Positions 23,504 through 36,309 of a stretch of DNA of 64,000 nt are shown here, piece by piece. The position numbers and the translations under genes are program-made. Location: assembly GCA_900102065.1 (NCBI GenBank), contig FMVK01000008.1:1-64000 (forward strand). Reading direction: 5' to 3'. The notes below the pieces were generated by a model. The model was not told the origin of the DNA. It did not search any database and worked only from the letters and a program-made list of their open reading frames with translations. This stretch comes from Lachnospiraceae bacterium XPB1003 (GTDB lineage Bacteria > Bacillota > Clostridia > Lachnospirales > Lachnospiraceae). How positions within the stretch are numbered: the stretch's first letter is position 1; every line of letters starts with the position of its first letter.

Positions 23504-23543
23504 CGCTGTGTTCCATTATATTAAAAACACAGCGCTATTTCAA
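23504..23543 (-). promoter_or_regulatory. tuf promoter with dyad around the -10 box
   Basis: TTGAAA (23538-23543), a 17-base spacer and TATAAT (23515-23520) on the minus strand. A 9-bp inverted repeat CGCTGTGTT (23504-23512) / AACACAGCG (23526-23534) has the -10 box in its loop. It gives tuf transcription independent of fusA. The dyad could be an operator or an RNA hairpin in read-through transcripts. Confidence 0.75.
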
Positions 23544-23563
23544 GTTGATTTTTGCGACAATAA

Positions 23564-25726
23564 TTACTTAGCCTGGGCTGATAAAACCTTGTCCTGAACG
23601 TTCTTGGGAACCTGTTCATACTTCTCGAAGAACATTGAGTAGTTTCCTCTACCCTGTGTCTTTGAACGAAGATCTGTAGCGTATCCGAACATTTCTGCCA
23701 GGGGAACGAATCCCTTAACCATCTTACCGCCACCGATATCTTCCATGCTCTCGACACGTCCGCGTCTTGAGTTCATATCGCCGATTACATCACCCATGTA
23801 CTCCTCGGGCATTGTAACTTCGACTCTCATGATGGGCTCAAGCAGAACGGCTCCACCCTTTTCCATAGCTTCCTTGAAAGCCATAGATCCGGCAATGTGG
23901 AATGCCATCTCGGAGGAATCGACCTCGTGGTAAGAACCATCGTATACATTTGCATGTACACCGAGAACGGGGAATCCGCCGAGTATACCGCACTTTGCAG
24001 CCTCTTCGATACCTTCACCGACTGCAGGGATGTATTCCTTGGGAATAGCACCGCCGACAACGGTTGACTCAAAGAGAAGTGTGGGAGGCTCATTGATAAG
24101 GACATTAGCCTTAGGATCAACTTCGAATTTCTCAACGTTGGTATCCATGGGCTCGAAGATAACCTTACAGTGACCGTACTGACCACGTCCACCGGACTGC
24201 TTAGCATACTTCTTATCGATATCAACTCTCTTAGTGAATGTTTCCTTGTAAGCAACCTGAGGAGCGCCGACATTAGCTTCAACGTTGAACTCACGAAGAA
24301 GTCTGTCAACGATGATCTCCAGATGGAGCTCACCCATACCGGCGATGATGGTCTGACCTGTCTCTTCATCGGTATGTGCACGGAATGTAGGATCTTCTTC
24401 AGCAAGCTTTGCAAGAGCTTCGCCAAGCTTACCCTGACCGGCTTTGGTCTTGGGCTCGATAGCGAGCTGGATAACGGGTTCAGGGAACTCCATAGACTCA
24501 AGGATGATAGGATGCTGCTCGTCACAGATCGTATCACCTGTTGCAGTTACCTTGAAACCTACTGCTGCTGCGATATCACCTGAAAATACCTCATCGATCT
24601 CGGAACGCTTGTTAGCATGCATCTGAAGGATACGGCCAACACGCTCTTTCTTCTGCTTGGATGAGTTATATACATATGAACCTGCTTTTAATGTTCCGGA
24701 GTATACACGGAAGAAAGCAAGCTTTCCAACGAAGGGATCGGAAATGATCTTGAATGCAAGACCAGCGAAAGGTGCATCGTCAGATGAAGGAGTAGACACA
24801 GGATTTCCATCCATATCTGTTCCCTCAGCATCAGGTACATCTGTAGGTGCAGGCATGAAATCTACTACTGCATCAAGAAGCTTCTGAATACCCTTATTGA
24901 AGTGAGCGGATCCGCAAAGTACGGGTACGCCTTCGTTAGAGATAGTTCCCTTACGAAGTGCAGCCTTCATCTCGGCGATAGTAGGTTCTGTACCCTCAAG
25001 GTACTTCTCCATAAGCTCTTCGTCGAAATCGCAAATCTGCTCAACAAGCTTTGTATGCCATTCCTCAGCCTCATCCTTCATATCATCGGGGATGTCTGTG
25101 ATGGAAATGTCTTCGCCCTTGTTGTCGTTGAAGATATAAGCCTTCATCTCGAACAGGTCTACAAAGCCCTTAAAATTATCTTCCTTACCGATAGGAAGCT
25201 CGATAACAACAGCGTTCTTTCCAAGCTTTGTTCCGATTTCCTTAACGGTGTTCATGAAGTTCGCACCCATGATATCCATCTTGTTGACGAATGCCATACG
25301 GGGAACCTTGTAGGTGTCAGCCTGACGCCATACATTTTCGGACTGCGGCTCAACACCGCCCTTAGCATCAAATACACCGACAGCGCCGTCGAGTACACGG
25401 AGTGATCTTTCTACCTCAACGGTGAAGTCAACGTGTCCCGGGGTATCGATGATGTTGATACGATGCTCAAGTGCATTAGGATCCTTCTTGTTGTTCTCCT
25501 GATGCGTCCAATGACAGGTGGTCGCGGCAGATGTGATAGTGATACCACGTTCCTGTTCCTGCTCCATGTAGTCCATGGTTGCAGTACCTTCGTAGGTCTC
25601 ACCGATCTTATAATTGACACCGGTGTAATAAAGAATACGCTCGGTCAATGTCGTCTTACCGGCATCGATATGAGCCATGATACCGATATTTCTGGTACGC
25701 TCAAGAGGATATTCTCTCTGTGCCAT
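23564..25726 (-). CDS. fusA: Elongation factor G
   Basis: 720 residues, about 20-25 longer than typical EF-G. The extra length lies partly in an acidic loop ([19 protein letters not shown]) of domain II. It catalyses ribosomal translocation and recycling with GTP. G motifs: AHIDAGKTT (G1), DTPGH (G3), NKMD (G4). The GRGQYGHCK block of domain IV and the final domain V ([18 protein letters not shown]) are intact. GGAGGGAG lies before the ATG. The gene follows rpsG by 17 bases. Confidence 0.98.
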   Translation of the reverse strand: MAQREYPLERTRNIGIMAHIDAGKTTLTERILYYTGVNYKIGETYEGTATMDYMEQEQERGITITSAATTCHWTHQENNKKDPNALEHRINIIDTPGHVDFTVEVERSLRVLDGAVGVFDAKGGVEPQSENVWRQADTYKVPRMAFVNKMDIMGANFMNTVKEIGTKLGKNAVVIELPIGKEDNFKGFVDLFEMKAYIFNDNKGEDISITDIPDDMKDEAEEWHTKLVEQICDFDEELMEKYLEGTEPTIAEMKAALRKGTISNEGVPVLCGSAHFNKGIQKLLDAVVDFMPAPTDVPDAEGTDMDGNPVSTPSSDDAPFAGLAFKIISDPFVGKLAFFRVYSGTLKAGSYVYNSSKQKKERVGRILQMHANKRSEIDEVFSGDIAAAVGFKVTATGDTICDEQHPIILESMEFPEPVIQLAIEPKTKAGQGKLGEALAKLAEEDPTFRAHTDEETGQTIIAGMGELHLEIIVDRLLREFNVEANVGAPQVAYKETFTKRVDIDKKYAKQSGGRGQYGHCKVIFEPMDTNVEKFEVDPKANVLINEPPTLLFESTVVGGAIPKEYIPAVGEGIEEAAKCGILGGFPVLGVHANVYDGSYHEVDSSEMAFHIAGSMAFKEAMEKGGAVLLEPIMRVEVTMPEEYMGDVIGDMNSRRGRVESMEDIGGGKMVKGFVPLAEMFGYATDLRSKTQGRGNYSMFFEKYEQVPKNVQDKVLSAQAK

Positions 25727-25743
25727 AGTCGCTCCCTCCTTTC

Positions 25744-26393
<650 letters not shown>

Positions 26394-26807
26394 TTACTTC
26401 TTCGGTCTCTTGGCACCGTACTTGGAACGGGCCTGCTTTCTGTCTGCAACACCTGCGGTATCAAGTGTTCCGCGGATGATGTGGTAACGTGTACCGGGAA
26501 GGTCCTTTACTCTTCCACCTCTTACAAGAACAACGCTGTGCTCCTGAAGGTTGTGGCCCTCACCGGGGATATAACTCGTTACTTCGATACCGTTTGAAAG
26601 ACGAACTCTGGCGATCTTTCTGAGCGCTGAGTTAGGCTTCTTAGGGGTAGCAGTCTTAACTGCAGTGCAGACACCACGCTTCTGCGGTGAGCTGGTATCA
26701 ATGCTCTTCTTATGAAGAGAGTTGAAACCTGTGAGCAGCGCAGGAGCTGTAGACTTCTTAACAGAGGTCTGACGTCCCTTTCTTACTAACTGGTTAAATG
26801 TAGGCAT
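26394..26807 (-). CDS. rpsL: Ribosomal protein S12
   Basis: 137 residues, full length. It sits at the decoding centre of the 30S subunit. Lys residues of the segments [11 protein letters not shown] and [13 protein letters not shown] (equivalent to E. coli K43 and K88) are unchanged, so the sequence carries no classic streptomycin-resistance substitution. AAAGGAGATG lies before the start. First gene of the str operon, driven by the promoter at 26886-26915. Confidence 0.97.
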   Translation of the reverse strand: MPTFNQLVRKGRQTSVKKSTAPALLTGFNSLHKKSIDTSSPQKRGVCTAVKTATPKKPNSALRKIARVRLSNGIEVTSYIPGEGHNLQEHSVVLVRGGRVKDLPGTRYHIIRGTLDTAGVADRKQARSKYGAKRPKK

Positions 26808-26885
26808 TCTGATTCATCTCCTTTCTGACTTAACGTGAACTCCGCCAAAAGGGCGCAATAGTCCCTTTTTTACGCGTGCTTGAAC

Positions 26886-26915
26886 ATTATACTTTCAGGC
26901 GGTATACGATGTCAA
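26886..26915 (-). promoter_or_regulatory. Promoter of the rpsL-rpsG-fusA-tuf operon
   Basis: TTGACA (26910-26915), an 18-base spacer and TATAAT (26886-26891), both consensus. It lies between the rpoC terminator and rpsL, about 80 bases before the rpsL start. Confidence 0.9.
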
Positions 26916-26928
26916 GAATAAATTTTAC

Positions 26929-26967
26929 AAAAAGCCCACCATTCCGATACGGAACGATGGGCTTTTT
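26929..26967 (-). terminator. rpoBC terminator
   Basis: AAAAAGCCCA and TGGGCTTTTT arms with an inner CCGTATCGG hairpin, ending in a T run on the minus strand. It lies 32 bases past the rpoC stop. Confidence 0.9.
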
Positions 26968-26998
26968 AACTTTAGATCATTAAATTATTTTACCGGTC

Positions 26999-29900
26999 TT
27001 ACTGCTCGTCTGCGGTAGTATCTGCATCAGCAAGAACTTCTTCTGTCTCTTCTTCTGCAAATGCTGTTTCTTCCACATCCTCGTCCTCGGTGAAGTTGAT
27101 CTCGTCATCATCATCGATCTCGGGAGCGTCGATATCAAATTTCACGTCGCGGTAACGACGGATGCCTGTTCCTGCAGGGATCAGCTTACCGATGATAACG
27201 TTCTCCTTGAGACCGTTAAGAGGATCGACCTTACCCTTGATGGCTGCTTCCGTAAGAACTCTTGTTGTCTCCTGGAAGGATGCGGCTGACAGGAAGGAAT
27301 CTGTAGCCAGCGCAGCCTTTGTGATACCGAGTACCACGTCTGCAACCTGGATAAGCTTCTTGCCTTCTGCAGCGAGTTCTTCGTTCTTATTCTCAACATC
27401 AAGTCTGTCTACCATGGATCCCGGCAGATAATCCGAATCACCCGGATCCTCGACACGCTGCTTCTTGAGCATCTGTCTGATGATTACTTCGATATGCTTA
27501 TCAGCAAGTTCAACACCCTGTGCACGGTAAACAACCTGTACTTCACGGATCAGGTAGTTCTCAAGAGCATCGATGCCCTTGATCTCAAGCAGATCGTGAG
27601 GATCAAGTGATCCTTCTGTAAGTTCGTCACCGGCTTCGATGGTCTGTCCATCCTTAACAACGATCTTAGCACCGAAGGGGATCTCATAATCCTTATCCTT
27701 CTCATCGTTCTTAACGGTGATCTTACGCTTGATCATATTGCCGTTGTGTTCCTCGTGAATAGCAACCTCACCGGATACAGCGGATACGATAGCAAGTCCC
27801 TTAGGCTTACGAGCCTCGAAAAGCTCCTCAACTCTGGGAAGACCCTGTGTGATATCCTTACCTGCCACACCACCGGAGTGGAATGTTCTCATGGTAAGCT
27901 GTGTACCGGGCTCACCGATAGCCTGAGCAGCGATGATACCGACTGCTTCACCAACCTGAACGGGTTCACCTGTTGCCATGTTAGCACCGTAACACTTAGC
28001 ACAGATACCGATCTGGCTCTTGCAGGTCATGATGGAACGGATCTTTACATGCTCAAGTCCTGCCTTGCCGATAGCCTCAGCACGCTTGGGAGTGATCATG
28101 TGGTTGCACTTAACGATCAGATTGCCTTCTCCATCCACAACGTCCTCTGCTGCGAATCTTCCGCGTACGCGGTCTTCAAGGCTCTCTGTCTCTTTGTTAC
28201 CTGTATAAAGTGCTTCGACAACGATTCCGGGGATCTCTTTTCTGTTCTCGGAACAGTCGATCTCTCTGATGATAAGCTCCTGACAAACGTCAACCATTCG
28301 TCTTGTAAGGTAACCGGAGTCAGCCGTACGAAGAGCGGTATCGGTAAGACCTTTACGAGCACCGTGTGAAGATGAGAAATACTCGAGTACGTTAAATCCT
28401 TCACGGAGGTTGGACTTAACGGGAAGTTCGATAGTCTCACCCTTTGTATTACCTACGAGACCTCTCATACCCGCTAACTGCTTCATCTGCTTCTTTGAAC
28501 CACGGGCACCGGAGTCGGCCATCATACGGATATTATTAACCGCATCCAGACCGTTCATCATCTCTTCGGTAAGTTCGTTATCGGCATGTTCCCATACTCT
28601 GATAACTTCTTTTCTTCTCTCGTTCTCTGTAAGTTCACCGAAGAAGAAGTTCTCGTTGATCTCATCAACCTTCTTCTGAGCCTCTTCCATGATCTGAGGC
28701 TTCTTCTCGGGAACGATGATATCGGAAATCGAAACTGTAAGTGCTGCTCTTGTGGAGAACTTGTAACCGATAGCCTTAACAAGGTCAAGGACTTCAGCGG
28801 TACGTGTTGCACCATGTGTGTTGATAACCTTTCCGAGTATCTTCTTGAGCATCTGTCTGTCTACAAGGAAGCAGATCTCAGGCTCAAGGAATGATGCAGG
28901 ATCCTTCTCGTCACGCTTAACGAATCCGAGATCCTGAGGAAGTATCTCGTTGAAGAGGAGACGTCCGAGAGATGTTACTACAACGCCCTCTATCTCGTTG
29001 CCTTCAACAACCTTCTCCATACGAACCTTGATAGGTGCATGAAGATCAAGAGCTCCGTTCTCGTAAGCAAGGAGAGCTTCGTTAAGTCCCTTGAAGAACT
29101 TGCCTTCGCCAAGCATAGTATCAACATGTACGCCTAAAGCGATCATCTCAAACTGCTTATCGTTGAAATCGTACTTCTTCTTGTACTCTTCAACAGCCGC
29201 ATTGAATTCCTTTACTCTCTTATTGAAATCAGCATCTGACTCCTCTTCACCCTTCTTGGGAGCTTCGGGAGCTGTTGACCGAAGCTGTGTAAGATAGTAA
29301 ATACCGAGAACCATATCCTGTGTAGGAACGGCAACAGGTGCACCGTCCGAAGGCTTTAAGAGGTTGTTCGGTGAAAGCAGCATAAAGCGGCACTCAGCCT
29401 GTGCTTCTACTGACAGAGGAAGGTGGATAGCCATCTGGTCTCCGTCGAAGTCGGCGTTGAACGCGGTACATACAAGGGGATGAAGCTTGATAGCCTTACC
29501 TTCTACAAGTACCGGTTCGAAAGCCTGAATACCAAGTCTGTGGAGTGTCGGTGCACGGTTAAGCATAACAGGATGCTCTGTGATAACCTCTTCGAGCACA
29601 TCCCAAACCGCATCATTCTGACGCTCAACCATCTTCTTTGCTGCCTTGATGTTCTGGCAGATTCCCTTACCTACAAGTTCCTTCATAACGAAGGGCTTGA
29701 AAAGCTCGATTGCCATTTCCTTGGGAAGTCCGCACTGGTAGATCTTAAGCTCGGGACCTACGACGATAACGGAACGTCCGGAATAGTCTACACGCTTTCC
29801 GAGAAGGTTCTGACGGAAACGTCCTGTCTTACCTTTAAGCATCTCGGAGAGACTCTTTAATGCACGGTTGCCGGGGCCTGTTACCACTCTGCCTCTGCGG

Positions 29901-30853
29901 CCGTTATCGATAAGCGCATCAACCGCTTCCTGAAGCATACGCTTCTCGTTTCTTACGATGATTTCAGGCGCATGCAGGTCAAGCAGCTTCTGAAGTCTGT
30001 TATTTCTGTTAATTATTCTTCTGTACAGATCGTTAAGATCGGATGTTGCAAAACGTCCGCCATCAAGCTGTACCATAGGACGGAGATCAGGGGGGATAAC
30101 AGGGATCGTATCCATGATCATCCACTCAGGCTTGTTGCCTGACTCTCTGAAAGCCTCAACAACTTCCAGTCTCTTTACGATCTTGGCTCTCTTCTGGCCC
30201 TTTGTTGCCTCATCGGCAAGCTCAGCCTTGAGCTCATCGGATTCCTTCTCAAGATCTACAGTTGCGAGAAGTTCCTTGATTGCCTCAGCACCCATACCTA
30301 CACGGAACTTCTGTCCGGCATTGTCTGCAGCGTGCTTAGCCTCTTCGTATTCGTGCTCTGAAAGCACCTGCTTGAAGTGAAGATCCGATGTATCGGGATC
30401 AAGCACTATGTAAGATGCAAAGTAAAGAACCTTTTCAAGCACCTTCGGAGACAGATCGAGCAGCAGTCCCATACGGCTGGGGATTCCCTTGAAGTACCAG
30501 ATGTGTGAAACAGGTGCAGCAAGTTCGATCCTTCCCATACGCTCACGACGAACGGAAGCCTTGGTAACTTCAACGCCACATCTGTCACAGATCACGCCTT
30601 TATAACGGATCTTGCGGTACTTTCCGCAGTGACATTCCCAGTCCTTGCTGGGTCCAAAGATCCTCTCACAGAAAAGTCCGTCCTTTTCAGGCTTGAGGGT
30701 ACGGTAGTTGATCGTTTCAGGCTTTGTTACTACGCCTGCATCCGGATCGTTATTTCTGGTGGACCACTCTCTTATAGTCTCAGGAGAAGCCAGTCCGATA
30801 CGGACTTTACTGAATGTAACGGGCTGGTATTCATTATTCTTTGTCTCAGACAT
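26999..30853 (-). CDS. rpoC: DNA-directed RNA polymerase subunit beta'
   Basis: 1284 residues, longer than the 1200 or so of Bacillus, mostly through an acidic C-terminal tail of about 60 residues ([20 protein letters not shown]). The catalytic Mg2+ site [10 protein letters not shown] and the four-Cys zinc site ([19 protein letters not shown]) near residue 70 are intact, as are the second zinc cluster ([13 protein letters not shown]) and the bridge/trigger helices ([17 protein letters not shown]). It forms the catalytic cleft with RpoB. The gene starts 25 bases after rpoB and ends at a terminator. Confidence 0.98.
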   Translation of the reverse strand: MSETKNNEYQPVTFSKVRIGLASPETIREWSTRNNDPDAGVVTKPETINYRTLKPEKDGLFCERIFGPSKDWECHCGKYRKIRYKGVICDRCGVEVTKASVRRERMGRIELAAPVSHIWYFKGIPSRMGLLLDLSPKVLEKVLYFASYIVLDPDTSDLHFKQVLSEHEYEEAKHAADNAGQKFRVGMGAEAIKELLATVDLEKESDELKAELADEATKGQKRAKIVKRLEVVEAFRESGNKPEWMIMDTIPVIPPDLRPMVQLDGGRFATSDLNDLYRRIINRNNRLQKLLDLHAPEIIVRNEKRMLQEAVDALIDNGRRGRVVTGPGNRALKSLSEMLKGKTGRFRQNLLGKRVDYSGRSVIVVGPELKIYQCGLPKEMAIELFKPFVMKELVGKGICQNIKAAKKMVERQNDAVWDVLEEVITEHPVMLNRAPTLHRLGIQAFEPVLVEGKAIKLHPLVCTAFNADFDGDQMAIHLPLSVEAQAECRFMLLSPNNLLKPSDGAPVAVPTQDMVLGIYYLTQLRSTAPEAPKKGEEESDADFNKRVKEFNAAVEEYKKKYDFNDKQFEMIALGVHVDTMLGEGKFFKGLNEALLAYENGALDLHAPIKVRMEKVVEGNEIEGVVVTSLGRLLFNEILPQDLGFVKRDEKDPASFLEPEICFLVDRQMLKKILGKVINTHGATRTAEVLDLVKAIGYKFSTRAALTVSISDIIVPEKKPQIMEEAQKKVDEINENFFFGELTENERRKEVIRVWEHADNELTEEMMNGLDAVNNIRMMADSGARGSKKQMKQLAGMRGLVGNTKGETIELPVKSNLREGFNVLEYFSSSHGARKGLTDTALRTADSGYLTRRMVDVCQELIIREIDCSENRKEIPGIVVEALYTGNKETESLEDRVRGRFAAEDVVDGEGNLIVKCNHMITPKRAEAIGKAGLEHVKIRSIMTCKSQIGICAKCYGANMATGEPVQVGEAVGIIAAQAIGEPGTQLTMRTFHSGGVAGKDITQGLPRVEELFEARKPKGLAIVSAVSGEVAIHEEHNGNMIKRKITVKNDEKDKDYEIPFGAKIVVKDGQTIEAGDELTEGSLDPHDLLEIKGIDALENYLIREVQVVYRAQGVELADKHIEVIIRQMLKKQRVEDPGDSDYLPGSMVDRLDVENKNEELAAEGKKLIQVADVVLGITKAALATDSFLSAASFQETTRVLTEAAIKGKVDPLNGLKENVIIGKLIPAGTGIRRYRDVKFDIDAPEIDDDDEINFTEDEDVEETAFAEEETEEVLADADTTADEQ

Positions 30854-30878
30854 TTCTAACGCTCCTTAATAAATTTGT

Positions 30879-33800
30879 TTATTCGCCGTCTTCTGCATCA
30901 GCTGAAAATGATACGTCTGCAAAGTCGCCTTCGTCTGCCGCATCGCCTTCCGCTTCAGCAGGTGCATCCGCAACAAGGTCACCGTTCTTATCAAGTGCGC
31001 CTGTGCTGTATCCGTCTGCTCCGCTGAAATCGCTTCGGTTTCCTCCGCTTAATTCATGCATGAATTCGCTGTCGTTATAATCAACATTTTCCTTGAGCTC
31101 GATCTCGTTGTCATCCTCATCAAGTACCTTAACATCAAGCGCAAGTGACTGGAGTTCCTTAAGCAATACCTTGAAGGACTCGGGAATTCCGGGTTCAGGT
31201 ATGTTCTCGCCCTTAACGATAGCTTCATAAGTCTTAACACGTCCGATGACATCGTCAGACTTAACGGTAAGCATTTCCTGAAGAGTATATGCAGCACCGT
31301 AAGCTTCGAGAGCCCAAACTTCCATTTCTCCGAAACGCTGTCCACCGAACTGAGCCTTACCGCCCAGAGGCTGCTGTGTAACGAGTGAGTACGGGCCTGT
31401 TGAACGAGCGTGGATCTTATCGTCAACAAGGTGGTGAAGCTTAACGTAATGCATGTGTCCGATAGTTACCGGTCCGTCGAAGAATTCACCTGTACGTCCG
31501 TCACGGAGTCTTACCTTTCCGTCCTTGGAAAGAGGAACGCCCTTCCAGAGTTTTCTGTGGTCTCTGTTCTTATCAAGGTATTCCATAACTTCCGGAAGAA
31601 GTTCAGCCTTGTGAAGAGCACTGAATGTCTCGCTCTTCTTGTACTCAACGCCTTCCTTCTCCGACCATTCCTTAGCTTCCTTTTCGTCGAAAGGCTTATT
31701 TACATAGTCGTTTGCAAGATCAAGTGTATCCTGGATATCATCCTCATCCGCACCGTCAAAAACGGGGGTTGCGATATTGAATCCGAGAGCCTTTGCAGCA
31801 AGTGAAAGATGGATCTCAAGCACCTGTCCGATGTTCATTCGGGAAGGAACGCCGAGAGGGTTAAGCACGATATCAAGGGGTCTGCCGTTAGGAAGATAAG
31901 GCATATCTTCAACGGGAAGTACTCTTGATACTACACCCTTGTTTCCGTGACGACCTGACATCTTGTCACCAACGGAGATCTTTCTCTTCTGCGCGATATA
32001 AATACGTACTTTCTTGTTAACACCGGCATTAAGTTCTGTATCACCGGCTTCCTTTGAAAATACCTTTGCATCAACAACAACACCATACATTCCGTGAGGA
32101 ACCTTAAGTGATGTGTCACGAACCTCACGTGCCTTCTCACCGAAGATAGCACGGAGAAGTCTTTCTTCAGGGGTAAGATCCGTCTCTCCCTTAGGAGTAA
32201 CCTTACCTACAAGGATATCTCCGGCACGAACCTCAGCACCGATACGGATGATTCCGCGCTCGTCAAGATCCTTGAGTGCGTCCTCGCCGACACCGGGGAT
32301 ATCACGTGTGATCTCTTCGGGTCCGAGCTTTGTATCTCTTGCCTCTGATTCATACTCTTCGATATGAACCGAAGTATATACATCTTCTTTAACCAGTCTC
32401 TCTGAAAGGAGAACAGCATCCTCGTAGTTGTAACCTTCCCATGTCATGAATCCGATGAGAGGGTTCTTTCCGAGTCCGAGCTCACCGTCCTTGGTGGAAG
32501 GACCGTCTGCGATAACCTGTCCCTTTGCAACATGATCACCGGAGAATACGATAGGCTTCTGGTTATAGCATGTTGACTGGTTGCTTCTCATGAATTTCTC
32601 AAGAGGATATTCTCTGATCTTTCCGTCATCATCGCTCTTGATCTTTATCAGATCGGAAGCAACATACATAACAGTACCGGGCTCAGCGGCAACTACACAT
32701 ACACCTGAGTCAACGGCTGTCTTTGTCTCGATACCTGTTCCGATAGCAGGAGCTTCGGTAAAGAGCAGAGGAACTGCCTGACGCTGCATGTTACATCCCA
32801 TCAGAGCACGTGTTGTATCATCGTTTTCCAGGAAAGGAATAAGTCCTGCGGATACCGAGAATACCATCTTAGGTGATACGTCCATGAAGTCATACTCACC
32901 ACGGGGATAAGCCTGGACTTCTGTACGGAATCTACCTGATACGTTCTTATTGATGAAGTGACCCTTCTCGTCAAGAGGCTCGTTAGCCTGAGCTACATGG
33001 TAGTTATCCTCTTCGTCAGCGGTCATGTAAACAACATCATTTGTAACAACCGGGTTCTCTCCGTCCTTCTTGTTGATCTTACGGTAAGGAGTCTCGATGA
33101 AACCGTACTCGTTGATCCTTGCGTAAGAAGCAAGAGAGTTGATAAGTCCGATGTTAGGACCTTCGGGAGTCTCGATAGGACACATACGTCCGTAGTGCGT
33201 ATAGTGTACGTCTCGAACTTCGAATCCCGCTCTGTCTCTTGAGAGACCGCCCGGTCCGAGGGCTGAAAGACGTCTCTTGTGAGTAAGCTCTGAAAGCGGG
33301 TTGTTCTGATCCATGAACTGTGACAGCTGTGAAGATCCGAAGAACTCCTTGATAGCTGCCTGCACCGGCTTTGCATTGATAAGAGCCTGAGGTGAGATCT
33401 CGTCACTGGAGCTCTGATCGTGAGTTGTCATCTTCTCACGTACAACTCTTTCCATTCTGGAAAGACCGATACGGTACTGGTTCTGAAGCAGCTCGCCTAC
33501 AGCACGGATACGACGGTTTCCGAGATGGTCGATATCATCGGAATTACCGATACCGTACTCAAGAGCGATATTGTAGTTGATGGAAGCCAGGATATCACTC
33601 TGTGTGATGTGCTTCGGGATAAGGTTATGGATATTTCTCATAACCGCATCTGAAAGCTGATCCGGCTTGTCACTGTATTCACGAAGAAGCTTCTTGAGTG
33701 TAGGGAAGTAAACTCTTTCCTTTATTCCAAGAGCCTCAGCATCAATATCGAGCCATGAATCGATGCTTACCATCAGATTGGAAAGAACCTTAACATTCTT

Positions 33801-34823
33801 CTTCTCTGACTGGATCATTACGTACTCAACTGCGGAATCCTGGATCTCATCCGCAAGATCTGCATCGATGACCGTACCTGCCTTAGCGATAACATCGCCT
33901 GTGTAAGGGTTCTTAACATCCTCTGCAAGAACCTTTCCGCGTACACGGTTGCGAAGAGCAAGCTTCTTGTTGAACTTATAACGACCTACTCTTGCAAGAT
34001 CATATCTCTTTGAATCAAAGAAAGTATCATCAACATACTTCTTTGCAACTTCTACCTTAAAAGGTTCGCCGGGACGCACCTTGCTGTAAAGTTCCTTGAG
34101 ACCTTCCTCATAAGTTCTGGAAGGATCTTTTTCGAAGGAAGCAACGAGCTTGGGCTCATCTCCGAACATCTCGAGGATCTCGTCGTTAGTTCCGAGTCCG
34201 ATCGCACGAAGAAGAACGGTAACAGGCATCTTTCTGTTACGGTCTACTTTTACATAGAATATATCGTTGGAATCTGTCTCATACTCGAGCCATGCACCTC
34301 TGTTAGGGATAACAGTTGTAGCAAAAAGATTCTTACCGATCTTATCCTGTGTTATTTCGTAATATATACCGGGTGAACGAACCAGCTGGCTGACAATAAC
34401 ACGTTCCGCACCATTGATAATGAAAGTACCTGTATCGGTCATCAGCGGGAAGTTACCCATGAAGATCTCATGTTCGCGGATCTGATCGGTATCTCTGTTG
34501 TAAAGACGAACCTTTACTTTAAGAGGAGCTTCATAATTCAGATCGCGTTCCTTGCACTCGTTGATGCTGTACTTAACCTCATCGGTAGCAAGCTTGAAAT
34601 CAACAAACTCAAGGCTTAACTTGTCGCCATGATCTCTGATCGGAGATATATCATCAAAAGCCTCTTTGAGACCTTCGGTAAGAAACCATTCGTATGATTT
34701 CTTCTGAACCTCGATCAGGTTCGGCATTTCAAGCACTTCATCACGTCGCTGATAAGTCATCCTCAACGCGCTTCCGTGCCTAATGGGTTTAAATCTGTTT
34801 TTTTCTTTCATTCCGACATTCAC
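30879..34823 (-). CDS. rpoB: DNA-directed RNA polymerase subunit beta
   Basis: 1314 residues with an acidic, Ala/Asp-rich C-terminal tail of about 40 residues beyond the usual end. The rifampicin-binding cluster ([20 protein letters not shown] and [17 protein letters not shown]) keeps the residues associated with sensitivity (equivalents of Q513, D516, H526, S531). [13 protein letters not shown] and the end block [20 protein letters not shown] are intact. Expressed from its own promoter (34913-34941) after the rplL terminator and followed by rpoC. The start has GGGGTG upstream. Confidence 0.98.
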   Translation of the reverse strand: MNVGMKEKNRFKPIRHGSALRMTYQRRDEVLEMPNLIEVQKKSYEWFLTEGLKEAFDDISPIRDHGDKLSLEFVDFKLATDEVKYSINECKERDLNYEAPLKVKVRLYNRDTDQIREHEIFMGNFPLMTDTGTFIINGAERVIVSQLVRSPGIYYEITQDKIGKNLFATTVIPNRGAWLEYETDSNDIFYVKVDRNRKMPVTVLLRAIGLGTNDEILEMFGDEPKLVASFEKDPSRTYEEGLKELYSKVRPGEPFKVEVAKKYVDDTFFDSKRYDLARVGRYKFNKKLALRNRVRGKVLAEDVKNPYTGDVIAKAGTVIDADLADEIQDSAVEYVMIQSEKKNVKVLSNLMVSIDSWLDIDAEALGIKERVYFPTLKKLLREYSDKPDQLSDAVMRNIHNLIPKHITQSDILASINYNIALEYGIGNSDDIDHLGNRRIRAVGELLQNQYRIGLSRMERVVREKMTTHDQSSSDEISPQALINAKPVQAAIKEFFGSSQLSQFMDQNNPLSELTHKRRLSALGPGGLSRDRAGFEVRDVHYTHYGRMCPIETPEGPNIGLINSLASYARINEYGFIETPYRKINKKDGENPVVTNDVVYMTADEEDNYHVAQANEPLDEKGHFINKNVSGRFRTEVQAYPRGEYDFMDVSPKMVFSVSAGLIPFLENDDTTRALMGCNMQRQAVPLLFTEAPAIGTGIETKTAVDSGVCVVAAEPGTVMYVASDLIKIKSDDDGKIREYPLEKFMRSNQSTCYNQKPIVFSGDHVAKGQVIADGPSTKDGELGLGKNPLIGFMTWEGYNYEDAVLLSERLVKEDVYTSVHIEEYESEARDTKLGPEEITRDIPGVGEDALKDLDERGIIRIGAEVRAGDILVGKVTPKGETDLTPEERLLRAIFGEKAREVRDTSLKVPHGMYGVVVDAKVFSKEAGDTELNAGVNKKVRIYIAQKRKISVGDKMSGRHGNKGVVSRVLPVEDMPYLPNGRPLDIVLNPLGVPSRMNIGQVLEIHLSLAAKALGFNIATPVFDGADEDDIQDTLDLANDYVNKPFDEKEAKEWSEKEGVEYKKSETFSALHKAELLPEVMEYLDKNRDHRKLWKGVPLSKDGKVRLRDGRTGEFFDGPVTIGHMHYVKLHHLVDDKIHARSTGPYSLVTQQPLGGKAQFGGQRFGEMEVWALEAYGAAYTLQEMLTVKSDDVIGRVKTYEAIVKGENIPEPGIPESFKVLLKELQSLALDVKVLDEDDNEIELKENVDYNDSEFMHELSGGNRSDFSGADGYSTGALDKNGDLVADAPAEAEGDAADEGDFADVSFSADAEDGE

Positions 34824-34912
34824 CCCGTTTTAATATATGTTAACAGTTACCACGCCACTAAAAGAGCAAAAGAGCACAAAAATACCCCTAAAATCATAAT
34901 GACGCATTTTTC

Positions 34913-34941
34913 ATAATATCATTTTCGGTTTTTTAAGTCAA
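34913..34941 (-). promoter_or_regulatory. rpoB promoter
   Basis: TTGACT (34936-34941), a 17-base spacer and TATTAT (34913-34918). The leader to rpoB is about 80 bases, AT-rich, with repeated TTTTGCTC. Confidence 0.8.
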
Positions 34942-35016
34942 CGAGAAATTTAAGATATTTTAGGAACCCGTCTTCGCATTGAAAAAGGCAGGCATTAGAT
35001 CAGCAAACAAGAAAGA

Positions 35017-35042
35017 GGAGCATGCCGTAACCGGCACACTCC
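35017..35042 (-). terminator. rplJL terminator
   Basis: On the minus strand GGAGTGTGCCGG / CCGGCATGCTCC-type pairing around GTTAC is followed by TCTTTCTTG. It probably stops part of the rplJL transcription before rpoB. Confidence 0.75.
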
Positions 35043-35066
35043 CCTGTTTTTTCTTTTAAGAAAAGA

Positions 35067-35438
35067 TTACTTAAGAGTAACAGTAGCTCCAACTTCCTCG
35101 AGCTTCTTCTTGATATCCTCAGCCTCTTCCTTTGTAGCAGCTTCCTTAACCATCTTGGGAGCGCCTTCAACGAGTTCCTTGGACTCCTTGAGACCAAGAC
35201 CTGTGATACCACGAACAACCTTGATAACATCCATCTTCTTGTCGCCGAAGCTTGTAAGCTCAACGTCGAACTCTGTCTTCTCCTCAGCTGCTGCTGCAGG
35301 ACCTGCCGCTGCAACTACAACGCCTGCTGCTGCAGATACGCCGAACTCTTCTTCACATGCCTTTACAAGGTCGTTTAACTCAAGAACAGAAAGTTCTTTG
35401 ATCGCATCAATGATTTCCTGTGTGGATAACTTTGCCAT
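35067..35438 (-). CDS. rplL: Ribosomal protein L7/L12
   Basis: 123 residues. The N-terminal dimerisation helix ([20 protein letters not shown]) is followed by an Ala-rich hinge and the C-terminal domain ([20 protein letters not shown]), which recruits translation factors. Multiple copies dock on L10. Gene order rplJ-rplL is standard. GGAGG lies before the ATG. Confidence 0.98.
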   Translation of the reverse strand: MAKLSTQEIIDAIKELSVLELNDLVKACEEEFGVSAAAGVVVAAAGPAAAAEEKTEFDVELTSFGDKKMDVIKVVRGITGLGLKESKELVEGAPKMVKEAATKEEAEDIKKKLEEVGATVTLK

Positions 35439-35525
35439 TTGATTTTCCTCCTTAATTTTTATCCGGCAGATCCATATTCCTGCCCGAATGTGATCTTCAA
35501 TTGATAAGAATCAATTCTGCAGATA

Positions 35526-36071
35526 TTATGCCTCTGCAGGTGCAGCTTCTTCTGCTGCGGGTGCTGCTGCTTCTGCAGGAGCTGCTTCGCCGCCTTTTTC
35601 CGCGATCTGCTTGATAACGCGGGCAAAGTTTGTGATAGGGCTCTGCATAGATCCAAGAAGCTTTGAAAGCAGCTCGTCTCTTGACGGAACGTTTGCAATG
35701 GGTGTAAGTCCGTTTGCATCATATACGGATCCCTCTACAACACCAGCCTTAAGCTCAAGTGCGGGAGCTGTCTTCGCAAACTTAACAAGTACCCTTGCAG
35801 GTGCTGTCGCATCATCCTTGGAAACAGCTATTGCTGTAGGTCCCTCGAGGTACTCGGTAAGACCTTCGAACTCTGTGCCCTTGAATGCACGAACCATCAT
35901 TGTGTTCTTATAAACCTTATAAGTAACACCTGCCTGACGGAGCTGTCTGCGCAACTCAGTATCCTGTGCAACTGTAAGACCTCTGTGGTCTGCAAGTACA
36001 ACGGATGCTGCGCCGTCGATAATAGATGAGATCTCATCAACTATCGGTGCTTTCAGTTCAACTTTTGCCAT
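35526..36071 (-). CDS. rplJ: Ribosomal protein L10
   Basis: 181 residues. N-terminal rRNA-binding domain (VVLADHRGLTVAQDTELR) and a C-terminal helical part that binds L7/L12 dimers, with an Ala-rich acidic tail. It forms the ribosomal stalk. Expression is controlled by a leader (36072-36254) of the L10 type. Confidence 0.97.
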   Translation of the reverse strand: MAKVELKAPIVDEISSIIDGAASVVLADHRGLTVAQDTELRRQLRQAGVTYKVYKNTMMVRAFKGTEFEGLTEYLEGPTAIAVSKDDATAPARVLVKFAKTAPALELKAGVVEGSVYDANGLTPIANVPSRDELLSKLLGSMQSPITNFARVIKQIAEKGGEAAPAEAAAPAAEEAAPAEA

Positions 36072-36254
36072 TTTTCTACCTCCTTATAGATTTCTCGCCA
36101 AATCCTGAGGAGTCATTAAACAAAAACGACTCCGGCATTGCCGGAGTCGGGATCATTCAAAGTTAATAAACTCTTCTGACTTCTCCTCGGCAGGCCTGCT
36201 TTCGCGCGTTACGGGAATCCCCGCCTGCTGTCTTCGGCATGTCTTTAACAGACA
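36072..36254 (-). promoter_or_regulatory. L10 (rplJ) leader with attenuator
   Basis: The 180-base leader contains blocks typical of the clostridial/Bacillus L10 leader (GCCGAAGACAGCAGGCG... pairing with GCAGGCCTGCCGAGG), where the L10-L12 complex binds. Downstream is a 10-bp GC hairpin (36127-36149, CGACTCCGGC/GCCGGAGTCG, loop ATT) followed by TTTTTG, an intrinsic terminator before rplJ. Together they form an autogenous attenuator. Confidence 0.8.
36127..36149 (-). terminator. Attenuator terminator in the L10 leader
   Basis: Perfect 10-bp stem with a three-base loop and a T run on the minus strand, 55 bases before rplJ. It can stop transcription before rplJ. Confidence 0.85.
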
Positions 36255-36260
36255 AGGGGT

Positions 36261-36290
36261 ATATTACCATCACCCTGCTATATCTGTCAA
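36261..36290 (-). promoter_or_regulatory. rplJL promoter
   Basis: TTGACA (36285-36290), an 18-base spacer and TAATAT (36261-36266). It overlaps the end of the capA region and starts transcription at about 36254. Confidence 0.85.
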
Positions 36291-36309
36291 CACTTTTTTG
36301 ATCTGATTT

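Noticed and set aside
26394-34823. Streptomycin or rifampicin resistance alleles in rpsL and rpoB
   Set aside because: The residues usually changed in resistant strains keep their sensitive-type identity.
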